DNA from: Acinetobacter lwoffii
GTDB taxonomy: Bacteria; Pseudomonadota; Gammaproteobacteria; Pseudomonadales; Moraxellaceae
NCBI RefSeq assembly: GCF_019343495.1
Contig: NZ_CP072549.1
Coordinates: forward strand, 1,426,001-1,490,000
Direction of reading: 5' to 3'
Length of the DNA stretch: 64,000 bases
The notes below the pieces were generated by a model, which searched no databases, was not told where the DNA came from, and worked only from the letters and a program-made list of their open reading frames with translations. Below are positions 1-9,577 of the stretch, in pieces (position 1 is the stretch's first letter; the number at the start of each line of letters is the position of its first letter). Both the position numbers and the translations under genes were made by a program.

Positions 1-684
1 GCTCTTAAAACACCGCGCAGCTCGAGACTTATATTGTAATTCTTCCTCAGTTAATTTGAGTTGATGAGCGACGGTCCAGGGAATTCTGGTATCTCCAGGT
101 GTTGCCCAATGCCATGCCCAAATCAAGACCTGAATACAGGGCAAATGAAGTTCAGTGGCCAGCTGCTGTGTGACTTGCCCCGTAATTTCATGATCTGGAT
201 GTCCATCATGAACAAATGTGCTAATTAACACATCATTCGGCTGCAGATAAGATTGTAGATGCAGTTGCAACACATTCCGCTGTTCTGCGACTTTACCATC
301 CTCAATGTTTAAAGCGATCCGCAGAATATTCTGTTTTAAAGGTAATGCTTCTAAAGCTGCTCGCGTTTCAGCAGGACGAATCTGGTTCAACTCTTCGGGA
401 GTATACAGACTAGAGCCGGGATGACTGGCTGTCCCATTGGTAACGGCAAAAAGTACGATCTGATAGCCCAATTTGTCCAGATGCTGAATCAGGCCTCCAC
501 AGCCCAAAATTTCATCATCAGGATGAGGGGCAATAATGCAAACTCTAGCATCCTGTGGAATAACCTTAGGAATATCGAATTCCGGCATCTGTTGCAAAAT
601 CTCACAGGTACGCCATTCTTCAAGCCGTGTGCCTTCACCATGGATGACACGATTCCCTACAATCTCATGTCTTATAATGTCCAT
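1..684 (-). CDS. PIG-L family deacetylase (LmbE-like), C-terminus outside window
   Basis: Reading right to left, the translation opens MDIIRHEIVGNRVIHGEG and soon shows APHPDDEILGCGG, the zinc-binding HPDDE motif of PIG-L/LmbE N-acetyl-sugar deacetylases. A later HDGHPDHEITG segment supplies the second conserved histidine motif. The frame stays open to position 1, so the gene is partial. The start at 684 is chosen because AGGAGGA lies just upstream (about 692-698). It overlaps the stop of the acyl-CoA-dehydrogenase-like gene by 13 bp, so the two are probably co-translated. The family removes acetyl groups from sugar conjugates. The substrate cannot be told from the sequence, but pairing with an acyl-CoA-dehydrogenase-like protein suggests a small glycan or secondary-metabolite modification cluster continuing to the left. 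Confidence 0.85.
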   Translation of the reverse strand, partial: MDIIRHEIVGNRVIHGEGTRLEEWRTCEILQQMPEFDIPKVIPQDARVCIIAPHPDDEILGCGGLIQHLDKLGYQIVLFAVTNGTASHPGSSLYTPEELNQIRPAETRAALEALPLKQNILRIALNIEDGKVAEQRNVLQLHLQSYLQPNDVLISTFVHDGHPDHEITGQVTQQLATELHLPCIQVLIWAWHWATPGDTRIPWTVAHQLKLTEEELQYKSRAARCFKS

Positions 685-1655
685 AATTGTTCCTCCTGTG
701 CAGTCAGCTCGCCAATCCGCTCCAAGTCAAATGCAGCATGACTTTGACGAATAAATACCGGAAGATCTGCTGCAAGCCGGGCGAAATGCGGATGCTCACA
801 ATACGGCCCAGCACCAAGTGCCTTACCTACATGAGTTAGTACATTTAAGGCAGTCGCTTCCACCTGAGCACGTAGGCTACGAATCTTTAACTCATGTGCG
901 TGTTGCGGTTGCTGATCAATCAATGCAGCAACTTGATAAAATAAGGACTGTGTCGCTAAAAGCTCCCGACTAATTTCACCGAGATACATGGCCTTATAGG
1001 CATGCGGTTTTAACAATACTGCCTGTCTTAAATATTCAGCCAAACGCACGGTTGCGCCATACCAGCACGCGGCCACACCTGCGGCGCCATGCCAGAATCC
1101 GGGCCGATCCAGATAGGCATTTGGAGCTGCGACTTTTTCCACCTCAACATGATCCAGTTCCAGCCGGGCAGTCAAGGTATGCTGCATGCCCACTGCCTGC
1201 CAGGCATCCTGATGATGCTGAATGCCTTCTTGCGACAAATCTAGAATCAGTAATTGTGAATATTGCTGCTCATCACGGTGAGTCAGCAGACCGTGTTGCA
1301 CCCAGACCGATGCAGAACACCAAGGCTTAATTCCGCTTAGCTTTCCTGCTTGCAATGTTAAAGGTTTGGGGCCACCTTCTGCTGCCCATACTGCCCATAA
1401 GCCTTTTTGTTCTACCGGAATATTCAGTTCATGCAGAATAGCTAAAGCATCTAAATGCGATTCATAGAGTTTACCCAGACTCAGATTGCTGGCTGAAACC
1501 TGGCTGAGTATCTGCCAGCGTTTTAAGGTCGCTCCGGAAGCGGGATAAGGCACCTGTTCGGAAATCGCCACCAGTTCCATTAAAGTGTGCTGAATTTTTT
1601 CTTGTAGCTCCAGAGGAGAATTTTCAAATCTTTGTAATATTGAACCGAGGTTCAT
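672..1655 (-). CDS. acyl-CoA dehydrogenase-like protein (short form)
   Basis: This 327-residue protein has the look of an acyl-CoA dehydrogenase: a KPWCSASVWVQHGLL-type flavin/substrate segment around residues 110-125, then a helical C-terminal part with RSLRAQVEATALNVL and GPYCEHPHFARLAADLPVFIRQSH. It is clearly shorter than the usual 380-400 residues of the family, so the N-terminal helical domain is reduced. I could not confirm the catalytic base. The start at 1655 is preceded by AGGAA. The stop overlaps the PIG-L deacetylase start, which makes a two-gene unit. A role in fatty-acid beta-oxidation is less likely than a specialised oxidation in the same pathway as the deacetylase; that is inference. 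Confidence 0.65.
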   Translation of the reverse strand: MNLGSILQRFENSPLELQEKIQHTLMELVAISEQVPYPASGATLKRWQILSQVSASNLSLGKLYESHLDALAILHELNIPVEQKGLWAVWAAEGGPKPLTLQAGKLSGIKPWCSASVWVQHGLLTHRDEQQYSQLLILDLSQEGIQHHQDAWQAVGMQHTLTARLELDHVEVEKVAAPNAYLDRPGFWHGAAGVAACWYGATVRLAEYLRQAVLLKPHAYKAMYLGEISRELLATQSLFYQVAALIDQQPQHAHELKIRSLRAQVEATALNVLTHVGKALGAGPYCEHPHFARLAADLPVFIRQSHAAFDLERIGELTAQEEQLWTL

Positions 1656-1707
1656 GCATGCGGTTCCTCATAAAATACGGATAATGTTGTTGTGTTTTTA
1701 AAGTCAG

Positions 1708-1974
1708 TTAATGAGAAAGCTTGCGCATTTGTTTTAAACGTGTGGTCAGCCCTAGTACCTTACGCCGTGCATTAATCTCTTCTTCATTGAAACAGAGTTG
1801 CTGCATTAGTTCAGCTAAAGGCAAATGATTATGTTCAATGAGATAAATGTCCTGTTCTCTGCTCCATTTGGCTTGTTGTGCTTGAGCCAACAAATTTTTG
1901 ACATCCAGTCTTACCATCTCTTCATCCATTTTGAAACCATGAGGATAGAAGCCGGAGCCTCTATCCTCTAACAT
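1708..1974 (-). CDS. hypothetical protein downstream of katE
   Basis: An 88-codon frame begins 12 bp after the katE stop in the same direction. The protein is charged and helical (LDVKNLLAQAQQAKWSREQDIYLIEHN, then a basic tail RRKVLGLTTRLKQMRKLSH). I do not recognise the family. No good Shine-Dalgarno sequence precedes ATG 1974, and that start lies beside an inverted repeat (1941-1968). Translation may instead begin at internal methionines MDEEM or MVRLDV, giving about 70-75 residues. Being co-directional and nearly contiguous with katE, it may be co-transcribed with the catalase. Confidence 0.5.
   Translation of the reverse strand: MLEDRGSGFYPHGFKMDEEMVRLDVKNLLAQAQQAKWSREQDIYLIEHNHLPLAELMQQLCFNEEEINARRKVLGLTTRLKQMRKLSH
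1941..1968. repeat. 9-bp perfect inverted repeat after katE
   Basis: GAGGATAGA at 1941-1949 is matched by its reverse complement TCTATCCTC at 1960-1968, with a 10-nt loop. It lies just past the katE stop but lacks a T-run, so it is a weak terminator at best. It could be an mRNA-stabilising hairpin or could mask the start of the downstream 88-codon frame. Confidence 0.5.
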
Positions 1975-1986
1975 AAATTGAATCGT

Positions 1987-4110
1987 TTAGGCAGGAATCG
2001 CTTCCGCAATCGCTTCACGCGTCCAGACACGATGGTTTAGGATTAAAGTCTTGAAGCTATCTTGTACTGCTTCAAACTGTCCGTTTGCCAGAGTTCCTTC
2101 ATCGCTAACCAAACGCAGATCTTCAATCAGCTTGCCTTTATCACCCAGGAACACGATTGGTTTTAAATGCTTGTAGGCTTCCAGCAGATAATGAGTCGCC
2201 ACACCGTCTTTCATTACCACATCGTAATTATCACCGTCAGCAATCACCACGGCATCATAGGCAATGGATGGTTCTGCTTTTTGCATACCATCGGAAGGAA
2301 TCACCTCGCCTTGCTGACCCAGTACCGGGCCCGGTTTTGGGGTCAGTACATCGACCACAGCCCCTTCTGATTCTGCCCAAGCTTGAACAGCTTTGATACT
2401 GGCCTCATTGGCCTTGTCGTGCACCAATAGCGCAATTTTGCGTGCCTTAATATCTTCAGGTTTAAATGCCTCAAAAGATAAACGTGGTGAAACCTGCACC
2501 TCTGGCAATTTTGCCGCCTTTTTCTCTGCCGGAATTTCAATACCCAATTGGTCAGCAACCTGCTGTGCCAAGTCCAGATCGATATTGCAGAGCACTTCAA
2601 GTACTTCACGTTCACGAATATATTTGCGCTCCACCTTGCTCAGCTCGAAGACATAGGCATCGACAATGTGCTTTTGCTCATGTGGTGCCTGGCTGCGGTA
2701 GAAAAGACGGGCCTGACTAAAGTGATCACTGAATGATTCGCTACGCTGACGGATCTTGTGTCCATCAATACGCTCCTGATAGCTTTCAAAACCACCGCCT
2801 TGTTCAGCTGGCGGAGTCTCAGTCGGCCAGTTATTGTCAATCGAATTCGGCTCATAACTGGCTTGACCGGTATGTACAATACGCTGGTGTAAACCATCAC
2901 GCTGGTTATTGTGGAATGGACAAACCGGCTTGTTAATTGGGATCTGGTGGAAGTTTGGACCACCTAAACGGCTGAGCTGAGTATCGGTATAAGAGAACAG
3001 ACGGGCCTGCAATAATGGATCATTGGTAAAATCCAGTCCTGGCACAATATGTCCCGGACAGAATGCCACCTGCTCGGTTTCACCGAAGAAATAATCGACA
3101 TTACGGTTCAGCACCATTCTGCCAATCGGCGTCACCGGCACCAGTTCTTCCGGAATAATTTTGGTTGGGTCCAGCAAGTCGAAGTCGTACTTCATCTCAT
3201 CTTCTTCTGGGACGACCTGTACACCCAACTCCCATTCCGGATAGTTACCGGAGGCAATCGCTTCATATAAGTCACGACGATGGAAATCCGGATCTTTACC
3301 CGCCAGTTTTTGTGCTTCATCCCAGACCAGTTGGGCTAGACCCTGTTTTGGCGTCCAGTGGAATTTCACAAAAACCGCTTTATTCTCGGCATTGATAAAA
3401 CGGAAAGTATGTACACCAAAGCCTTGAATGGCTCTTAAATTACGCGGAATACCCCGATCCGACATGGCCCACATCACCGCATGTGCAGATTCAGGCACTA
3501 AAGAAACAAAATCCCAGAAAGTATCATGTGCAGATGCACCGGTAGGAATCTCGGTCTGAGGTTCAGGTTTGACTGCATGTACAAAATCCGGGAACTTGAT
3601 CCCATCCTGGATAAAGAATACCGGCGCATCATTCGCTACCAGATCGAAGTTACCTTCATCCGTATAAAACTTGGTGGCAAAACCACGGATATCACGTACC
3701 GTATCTGCTGAACCACGTGGTCCCTGTACGGTAGAAAAACGCACAAATACTGGCGTTTGCACACTGGTATTGGTCAGGAAGCCTGCCTTGGTCAGTTTTT
3801 CATTCCCCGGATAAGCCTCAAAATAGCCATGTGCGCCGACACCGCGGGCATGCACAATACGTTCTGGAATTCGCTCATGGTCAAAATGGGTAATTTTTTC
3901 CCGGAGAATAAAATCTTCGATCAAGGTCGCACCGCGAACGCCTGCCTTGAGACTGTTCTGGTTATCGGAAATTTTAACCCCTTGATTGGTAGTGAGTGCC
4001 TGTTCGGTCGCATCACTGCGATATGCGTCGAGCTGTTCACTTTTTTTATTGGTATTTTGTTTGTCTAAACCGTCTTTACCAGTCGCGGGGCTATTGGCCT
4101 TAATTTTCAT
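1987..4110 (-). CDS. katE: catalase HPII, large-subunit clade 2
   Basis: The 707-residue length matches the large-subunit monofunctional catalases, which carry a C-terminal flavodoxin/class-I-amidotransferase-like domain. The distal haem histidine is in [12 protein letters not shown] (H87), the distal asparagine in [13 protein letters not shown] (N160), and the proximal tyrosine in [12 protein letters not shown] (Y374). From about residue 550 the chain becomes the extra alpha/beta domain ([21 protein letters not shown] onward). It converts hydrogen peroxide to water and oxygen in the cytoplasm. It is divergent from dps across a 760-bp gap, so two stress-defence genes face away from one another. 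Family assignment is firm; stationary-phase regulation is known for the family but not shown here. Confidence 0.96.
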   Translation of the reverse strand: MKIKANSPATGKDGLDKQNTNKKSEQLDAYRSDATEQALTTNQGVKISDNQNSLKAGVRGATLIEDFILREKITHFDHERIPERIVHARGVGAHGYFEAYPGNEKLTKAGFLTNTSVQTPVFVRFSTVQGPRGSADTVRDIRGFATKFYTDEGNFDLVANDAPVFFIQDGIKFPDFVHAVKPEPQTEIPTGASAHDTFWDFVSLVPESAHAVMWAMSDRGIPRNLRAIQGFGVHTFRFINAENKAVFVKFHWTPKQGLAQLVWDEAQKLAGKDPDFHRRDLYEAIASGNYPEWELGVQVVPEEDEMKYDFDLLDPTKIIPEELVPVTPIGRMVLNRNVDYFFGETEQVAFCPGHIVPGLDFTNDPLLQARLFSYTDTQLSRLGGPNFHQIPINKPVCPFHNNQRDGLHQRIVHTGQASYEPNSIDNNWPTETPPAEQGGGFESYQERIDGHKIRQRSESFSDHFSQARLFYRSQAPHEQKHIVDAYVFELSKVERKYIREREVLEVLCNIDLDLAQQVADQLGIEIPAEKKAAKLPEVQVSPRLSFEAFKPEDIKARKIALLVHDKANEASIKAVQAWAESEGAVVDVLTPKPGPVLGQQGEVIPSDGMQKAEPSIAYDAVVIADGDNYDVVMKDGVATHYLLEAYKHLKPIVFLGDKGKLIEDLRLVSDEGTLANGQFEAVQDSFKTLILNHRVWTREAIAEAIPA

Positions 4111-4870
4111 GATGTATTCCTTGCTGAGCTTGAGTTTAGTTCAGATATTTTTGGTCTATCTCAAAGTCGCTTGAGCTTATATATTGCATGGCTTACCGAA
4201 TCAAAATCATCCCGCAAGTCAATCTGCTACAGCCGATCCTGTATCAGCCTTACATTTCTTCTGAATATGCTGACTCGAAGCATTTTTGCTTTTCTGGGAA
4301 TATTGTTATTGGTTTCGCCTGTGTCCTAACATAACTGCATTTGAGAAAGAGATTTATTATTGTTTGTAGTGCCTTGTTTAATTAAGGCAGCATTGTGTTA
4401 TTTTTTATAAATTTCGGGTTTACTAATGATTCAGATTTTCATCTAAATTGTTTATTTAAAATAAAATATTAAAATCTTAAAGAGATATTTCGAAATAAAA
4501 AATTAGTGTAGTGATATGTGATCTTGCTCATAAATAAGCGTCATAACCCAAAACGATGTTTCAATCCTGAAATGATTAGGACTTTTTTAGAAGTTCAATT
4601 TGCTATGAGAAATTAATATGCTACCGCTAAAGATGGTCAGAACTTGACAGATTTAAATAGTTACAATCCCGTGCCCTGCTTATACATAATGACTAAACTT
4701 CCTGCCTTTATATTGATCTAATATCTATAACTTATAACCACTTAAATCTCTTAGCCTGTTCAGATCAAATACAAAGTCATAGAGATCATTTCATCTCTTG
4801 GCTCGGGCTTCGACTACATCCGACTTTATTTTAATACACCGTATCGCGTTAAGTTTGAAGGAGTAAGAGC
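4111..4870. other. long intergenic region between katE and dps
   Basis: This 760-bp AT-rich stretch separates two divergent stress genes and should hold both promoters. I saw no convincing gene, strong hairpin or IS remnant. The only clear element is the GAAGGAG ribosome binding site next to the dps start. Its length is unusual for two small divergent promoters, so a short RNA or a decayed gene is possible. Confidence 0.5.
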
Positions 4871-5371
4871 ATGGCCTCTTCTAAAAAAGAATCTAAAGCA
4901 ATAAAAATTGATATCGGGATTTCGCATGATGATCGCGCCAAAATTGTCGAAGGTTTATCCAGACTTTTAGCAGACAGTTATACCCTGTATTTAATGACCC
5001 ATAATTTCCACTGGAATGTCACTGGCCCCCAGTTCAATAGCCTGCACACCATGTTTATGACTCAATACACCGAGCAGTGGAATGCGCTGGACGTCATTGC
5101 TGAACGTATTCGGGCTTTGGGTTTTGCAGCACCCGGCACTTATAAACAGTTTGTGAAACTCACTTCTATTAAAGAAGTCGAAGGTGTGCCTAAAGCTGAA
5201 GAAATGATACGTTTACTGGTAAATGCACATGAAACTGTGGCACGTACCGCCAGAAGTATTTTTTCGATCATTGAAGAAGCCAATGATCAGCCGACCGCTG
5301 ACATTCTCACGCAAAGACTGGAAGTACACGAAAAAACTGCCTGGATGCTGAGAAGCAATCTGGAACAATAA
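4871..5371 (+). CDS. dps: Dps family DNA-protecting ferritin-like protein
   Basis: A 166-residue four-helix ferritin-like protein of normal Dps length. The inter-subunit ferroxidase site is visible: H44 and H47 in [11 protein letters not shown]59 in SLHTMF, and D74 and E78 in ALDVIAERI. The N-terminus is lysine-rich ([12 protein letters not shown]), as in Dps proteins that bind DNA through that tail. It oxidises Fe(II) with peroxide and shields DNA. The start has GAAGGAG eight bases upstream. Facing katE, it forms a peroxide-defence pair. Confidence 0.95.
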   Translation: MASSKKESKAIKIDIGISHDDRAKIVEGLSRLLADSYTLYLMTHNFHWNVTGPQFNSLHTMFMTQYTEQWNALDVIAERIRALGFAAPGTYKQFVKLTSIKEVEGVPKAEEMIRLLVNAHETVARTARSIFSIIEEANDQPTADILTQRLEVHEKTAWMLRSNLEQ

Positions 5372-5405
5372 AATCGGATCGAATCTTTGAAATCAGGCTT
5401 ATTCA

Positions 5406-5457
5406 CAGGATGAAATGGAAACTTGCGGTAGTGCCATTAAAGTTCGGCTTCATCCTG
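5406..5457. repeat. hairpin in the dps 3' region
   Basis: CAGGATGAA (5406-5414) and its reverse complement TTCATCCTG (5449-5457) bracket 34 nt. It lies between the dps stop and the terminator at 5543 and could be a 3'-UTR structure or part of a small RNA. Confidence 0.35.
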
Positions 5458-5542
5458 ACGTTTATATTAGAGGGATTTATCGGCACTCAATGATTAGATC
5501 AAGCTAAAAGTCAGGATCATTAAAATTAAACCATCAAAATTT

Positions 5543-5574
5543 AAGGATGTAGGCAATCGCATACATCCTTTTTT
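5543..5574 (+). terminator. Rho-independent terminator after dps
   Basis: AAGGATGTA (5543-5551) pairs with TACATCCTT (5562-5570), and a run of T follows to 5574. It is oriented for dps transcription but lies about 170 nt after the dps stop, leaving a long 3' UTR. Confidence 0.85.
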
Positions 5575-5699
5575 AACAAACAGATTGTTTACAGATTATT
5601 TCAATCTCATATATGGCTATCATTTTTTGAAAGCTATAAATCTGAAATATCTTTTCGATCGCTTCAAAAATTAGCCCTCCTGGCTCCTTACAGTACAGC

Positions 5700-6416
5700 T
5701 TAATCTTGAGGAGAATTGCTCGAATCACTTTCAATCCGGCCATCGACCAGATTGATGGTACGATCACAAGTGGCAGACAGGCGCGGATCATGCGTGACTA
5801 AAAGTACGGCGCAGTCGCGTTCACGATGCACTTTACGAAACAGTTCAAACATATCAGCCGCGGTCTGGGTATCCAGATTACCTGTCGGTTCATCGGCCAA
5901 TAATAATGCCGGCTCAGTAATCAAGGCCCGAGCAATGGCCACCCGCTGCTGCTGTCCTCCGGACAATTCATTCGGTTTACGCTCGGCAAATTTTTCCAGT
6001 CCCACTGCCGCTAGTAAATCACGTGCGCGTTGCATTGCCTGCTGATTCGGTTTGCCATGCGCCATCATTAAAGGCATGAGAATATTATCCAGTGCACTAA
6101 ATGCCTGAATCAGATGGTGAAACTGAAATACAAATCCGATGCTGTTGCAGCGCAGCGCCGTACGGCCGGTATCATCCATCGCACTGGTAGGTTGTCCCAA
6201 CAAATACAGCTCGCCACTCGTTGGTTTATCTAGCAGTCCCAGAATATTCAGTAAGGTACTTTTTCCAGAACCGGAAGGGCCAATAAGTGCAGCAAAGTCG
6301 TTGCGATCAATGCGCAGGTCAATGCCATGCAAGACCTCAACCTCATTGGGCTGTCCAATATTATAAGATTTTCGCAGCGCTTCCAGACGCAGAACTTCCT
6401 GAGATTGCTCAGACAT
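5700..6416 (-). CDS. ABC transporter ATP-binding protein (MacB/LolD type)
   Basis: A 238-residue nucleotide-binding subunit with all core motifs: Walker A GPSGSGKST (46-54), Q-loop FQFHH (98-101), signature LSGGQQQR (151-158), Walker B LLLADEPT and H-loop VTHD (208-210). The Q-loop to signature region with IQAFSALDNILMPLMMAHG is typical of the MacB/LolD/DevA group, which works with FtsX-type permeases. Its start overlaps the permease stop by 8 bp, making it the last gene of a three-gene operon (adaptor, permease, ATPase). It powers export or mechanotransmission across the envelope; the substrate is unknown. Confidence 0.9.
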   Translation of the reverse strand: MSEQSQEVLRLEALRKSYNIGQPNEVEVLHGIDLRIDRNDFAALIGPSGSGKSTLLNILGLLDKPTSGELYLLGQPTSAMDDTGRTALRCNSIGFVFQFHHLIQAFSALDNILMPLMMAHGKPNQQAMQRARDLLAAVGLEKFAERKPNELSGGQQQRVAIARALITEPALLLADEPTGNLDTQTAADMFELFRKVHRERDCAVLLVTHDPRLSATCDRTINLVDGRIESDSSNSPQD

Positions 6417-7632
6417 GACGAATCGCCTCCACCGGGTCGAGTGCTGCTGCCCGGCGTGATGGCACCGCTGCAGCCAGTACGCCTGTTAATGTCGCCAACA
6501 ATAGCGCCAATATCACCAGTTCAATCGATATCGGAATATAGAATAATCCCGGCCCAAAATTATTAAATACCCACACCAGGCCATAACTGACTATGCTGCC
6601 CAGCACTGAACCGAGCAAGCCGAAGATTGCGCCCTGAAACAGAAAAACCCTCAGGATTTGCGATTGGGTTGCACCTGTCGCCCGCAGAATACCAATTTCT
6701 CGGGTGCGCTGCACCACACTGACGGACATGACGCTGGCAATCCCGAAAGCCACCGAAATTGCGACAAAGACAATAATCATATTAGTCGACAGGCTTTGTG
6801 CAGTAATGGCATTCATCAGTTGTGCATTGGTTTCAATCCAGCTTTCGGCTTTTAATGAGGTCAGGCGTCCGACTTGTGCGGCAACCTGGTCTGCTTCAAA
6901 AATATTGGCAATGGTTAGGTCAATCACCGTTACCCCGCCTGGCAGGCCGAGTAAGGACTGTGCCTGCTTGAGATCCAGATAGACATAACGCGCATCCAGT
7001 TCGCGCACGCCCAGCTCAAAAATACCAGCAATATTCACCAAGGCACTATTCTGTTGGCCGGTATCCAGCCGCAACTTGCTGCCGACCTGAACACCGAGGT
7101 CTTTGGCCAATTGACTGCCGATCAGTACATCATCCGCGCCAACCCGCAACTGACCACTGGTTAAATATTCTTTTAATGGAATGATCTGCTGATAACGCTC
7201 CAAATTCATCCCAACCAAGGCCACGGATTCAATCGCATCACCGCGTTGCACAAAAGCAGGCCCAGACACCACCGGCGAGACAGCGGTCAGTACAGGTAAC
7301 TGATCCAGCGTTTCAGTAATCTGTTGCCAATTGTTGATCGAACGCAGGTGCTGTGCCCGTTTGTCTTCCTGCAATAATTGCACGGTCCCGGCGGGAGGTG
7401 ACACAATCCGGTTGACTTCATCCGGTGACAACAGACGAATATGTGCCTGTGTACCTAAGGTTCGTTCGACAATATTGGCTTGCAGCCCCTGAATCAAAGC
7501 GGTGATAAAGACGATCACCGCTACGCCCACGGCAACCCCGATGGTAATCATGATGGACTGCGCGCGACCCTCGCGCAAAAAACTGACCGCGATTTTCCAT
7601 TCGATCCAGAGCCGCCCGAATAAGTTTTTCAA
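6409..7632 (-). CDS. ABC transporter permease, MacB/FtsX family
   Basis: 407 residues with an N-terminal membrane segment (MITIGVAVGVAVIVFITALIQG, about 27-48), a large periplasmic domain, and three C-terminal segments including NMIIVFVAISVAFGIASVMSVSVVQRTREIGILRATGA. The RTREIGILRATGA sequence is the FtsX-domain coupling region characteristic of the family. It overlaps both neighbours (4 bp with the adaptor, 8 bp with the ATPase). Together with the periplasmic adaptor it resembles DevBCA/MacAB-type exporters. Confidence 0.9.
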   Translation of the reverse strand: MKNLFGRLWIEWKIAVSFLREGRAQSIMITIGVAVGVAVIVFITALIQGLQANIVERTLGTQAHIRLLSPDEVNRIVSPPAGTVQLLQEDKRAQHLRSINNWQQITETLDQLPVLTAVSPVVSGPAFVQRGDAIESVALVGMNLERYQQIIPLKEYLTSGQLRVGADDVLIGSQLAKDLGVQVGSKLRLDTGQQNSALVNIAGIFELGVRELDARYVYLDLKQAQSLLGLPGGVTVIDLTIANIFEADQVAAQVGRLTSLKAESWIETNAQLMNAITAQSLSTNMIIVFVAISVAFGIASVMSVSVVQRTREIGILRATGATQSQILRVFLFQGAIFGLLGSVLGSIVSYGLVWVFNNFGPGLFYIPISIELVILALLLATLTGVLAAAVPSRRAAALDPVEAIRHV

Positions 7633-8852
7633 TCGAAGTTCACCGGTAATTCATTTTTGCTATTGGCCATATCAGCAGAATTCTGCAATGAACTCTGTTG
7701 TGGTTTTAAGCGAACTCTGGTGCCATCCTCCAATGAAGATTCGGCATCTGCCAGCACCTGATCACCCTCGCTCAGTCCGGATTTCACTTCCGACATGGCC
7801 AAGCCACGCAAGCCTAAAGTAATCTGCTGACGCTGTACTTTTCCATCACGTACCATTAACACCACGGCTTTATCTCCCTTGATACTGCTTAAAGCATCAT
7901 TTGGAATAGCCAGTGCCCGGGCTCGTTTGGCCGTCTCGACATTCACCGATACCGTCATGTCCTGACGCAGAAAATCAGGTACGGGTTTGACAGTTAACCT
8001 GACCTCTACTGTACCGCGCTGTGGGTCAATACTTGGCGCAATAAAATTGATCCGAGCTGGGAAAGACTGATCCGGATAGGCATCGCTAATGACGGTCGCA
8101 TTTTGCTGCAAGGCGAGTTGCGGTAAATTCCGCTCATCTAGCGGTACCCGGATTTCTGTATTCCCTGTTAACGCAATGGTAAATAAAGTTTGTCCCGGCT
8201 GAACCAGATCACCCGGCTCGACATCGCGTGTCAGTACTGTGCCGGCGACCGCAGCCCGAATCTTGGTTTTGGCCAGTTGAGCCTGTGCCACTGCAAGCTG
8301 CTCCCGAAGCGACGCTTCTTCGACTTGACCCGCAGCCAATGCGGCTGCTTTTACCCGAGCTGTCTCATAATTATTGCGCGCGACTCTTTCTGCTTCCACA
8401 GCCTGTTCGACTTCTTCCCTCGACAGGATACCGGCTTCTGCATTACGTCGACGTGTAGCTTCTCGGCTGGCTTGCTCCAGCTGGGCTTTTGCACTGGCCA
8501 GTTCTGCTGCAGCCTGTGGCCGTCGGCTGCTTGCCAATTCGGTCAATGCCAGCTCGGCCTGTCTGACTTGGGCCAGCAATTCATCCGATTTCAATACCAC
8601 CAGCAGATCACCCGGTTTAACCTGATCGCCTTCCTGCACCAGACGTTGCAGAACCACAGCACTAATTTCACTGCCTACCTGGGCACGTGAAACTGTCGCA
8701 ACACGTCCGGTCGCAACAACATTTTGTACCAGCGGCATGGCACTCAGCGTATAACTAGGCACCACTGGCCCCTGCCACCAACGAAATAGAGCAAACACTA
8801 CTGCCAGTAGCAATACGATAATGAGCAAAATTTTATAGCGGGCAGCGCGCAA
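7629..8852 (-). CDS. periplasmic adaptor (HlyD/MacA-like) of ABC exporter
   Basis: 407 residues beginning with an inner-membrane anchor (ILLIIVLLLAVVFALFRWW). Next come a barrel-sandwich half (VVATGRVATVSRAQVGSEISAVV), a coiled-coil hairpin (about 95-185, rich in AELASAKAQLEQASREATRR-type heptads), the second lipoyl half (IRAAVAGTVLTRDVEPGDLV) and a beta-barrel domain. It is the first gene of the operon and links the inner-membrane permease to an outer-membrane channel encoded elsewhere. The gap upstream is a plausible promoter region, but no operator was recognised. Confidence 0.9.
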   Translation of the reverse strand: MRAARYKILLIIVLLLAVVFALFRWWQGPVVPSYTLSAMPLVQNVVATGRVATVSRAQVGSEISAVVLQRLVQEGDQVKPGDLLVVLKSDELLAQVRQAELALTELASSRRPQAAAELASAKAQLEQASREATRRRNAEAGILSREEVEQAVEAERVARNNYETARVKAAALAAGQVEEASLREQLAVAQAQLAKTKIRAAVAGTVLTRDVEPGDLVQPGQTLFTIALTGNTEIRVPLDERNLPQLALQQNATVISDAYPDQSFPARINFIAPSIDPQRGTVEVRLTVKPVPDFLRQDMTVSVNVETAKRARALAIPNDALSSIKGDKAVVLMVRDGKVQRQQITLGLRGLAMSEVKSGLSEGDQVLADAESSLEDGTRVRLKPQQSSLQNSADMANSKNELPVNFD

Positions 8853-9109
8853 TGAGAATCTCCGGTTGATTCGTCTAATTTAAAATAAGAAAGTCAAAAC
8901 TGTATTTGTTTTTTTCCTAAGGTTTAATTTACAACAAGTTTCTAATTGGAATTATAGGTATTTTGTTGAGTTTGAAAAGAATGTTGAATTCCTGTCCGCT
9001 TTTTTTAGCTAGCCCTGTTTGATATCAGACTAGTCCATCTTTGGCAGATTCAGACGCGGGATCAGGTACCAGAAAATTATATTGAGTTTAAGGAAATGAA
9101 GATGTGATC
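8853..9109. other. intergenic region upstream of the adaptor operon
   Basis: About 260 bp of AT-rich sequence between the exporter operon and the terminator of the truncated MlrC gene. It should hold the exporter promoter on the minus strand. I see no gene or clear operator. Confidence 0.4.
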
Positions 9110-9147
9110 AAAAAAAACAGGCTTGATCGTGATGGATCTAGCCTGTT
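9110..9147 (-). terminator. Rho-independent terminator of the truncated MlrC gene
   Basis: On the minus strand AACAGGCT (complement of 9140-9147) pairs with AGCCTGTT (complement of 9116-9123) and runs into at least seven T residues. It ends the minus-strand transcript from the MlrC remnant and is a canonical intrinsic terminator. Confidence 0.88.
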
Positions 9148-9183
9148 CAATCGTTTGGGTGTTAATTGGATATTAGTTAAATG

Positions 9184-9577
9184 TTAAACAGTACGACGCA
9201 ATCGCTGATCACGTTGCGCCAGACTTTCGTCCATCGGCACGAGTCGTCTATCAGGATCAATCTTTTGCCAAGGCAGGTCATTCGGGTCTGCTTTCATGGC
9301 TCCAGGCGCTTTCGCGACTAAAATGGCAGCAGCCATGTCCTGAAAATCTGCACGAAAATGTACCGAGCTTTTCACCACGATGATCGATTTATCTTGAGGC
9401 ACAACACCAAAAATTCTAAACATATTACGATCGAGCAACTGGGCTTTGTAGGAACTGACTGCAATTTCAATACCATCTATTTCCAGTAATACACTCGGGC
9501 CGATATCCGCCTTAACGCCATGCATCATGGGCCCGCCATAGCTGAATTTCCCATCGCTATAGGCTTTGATTTTAAAT
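9184..9577 (-). pseudogene. MlrC / M81-family C-terminal fragment truncated by an IS
   Basis: The frame reads FKIKAYSDGKFSYGGPMMHG, then a DIGPSVLLEIDGIEIAV segment and an SVHFRADFQDMAAAILVAKAPGAM segment. These are typical of the C-terminal MlrC domain of M81 metallopeptidases, which are about 490 residues long. Only about 130 residues remain. The reading frame reaches the IS boundary at 9577 and meets a stop just inside the element, so the N-terminal catalytic part is missing. It does not reappear on the other side of the IS, so the insertion was accompanied by a deletion or rearrangement. A translation start at 9528 is possible but the product would not be functional. Confidence 0.8.
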
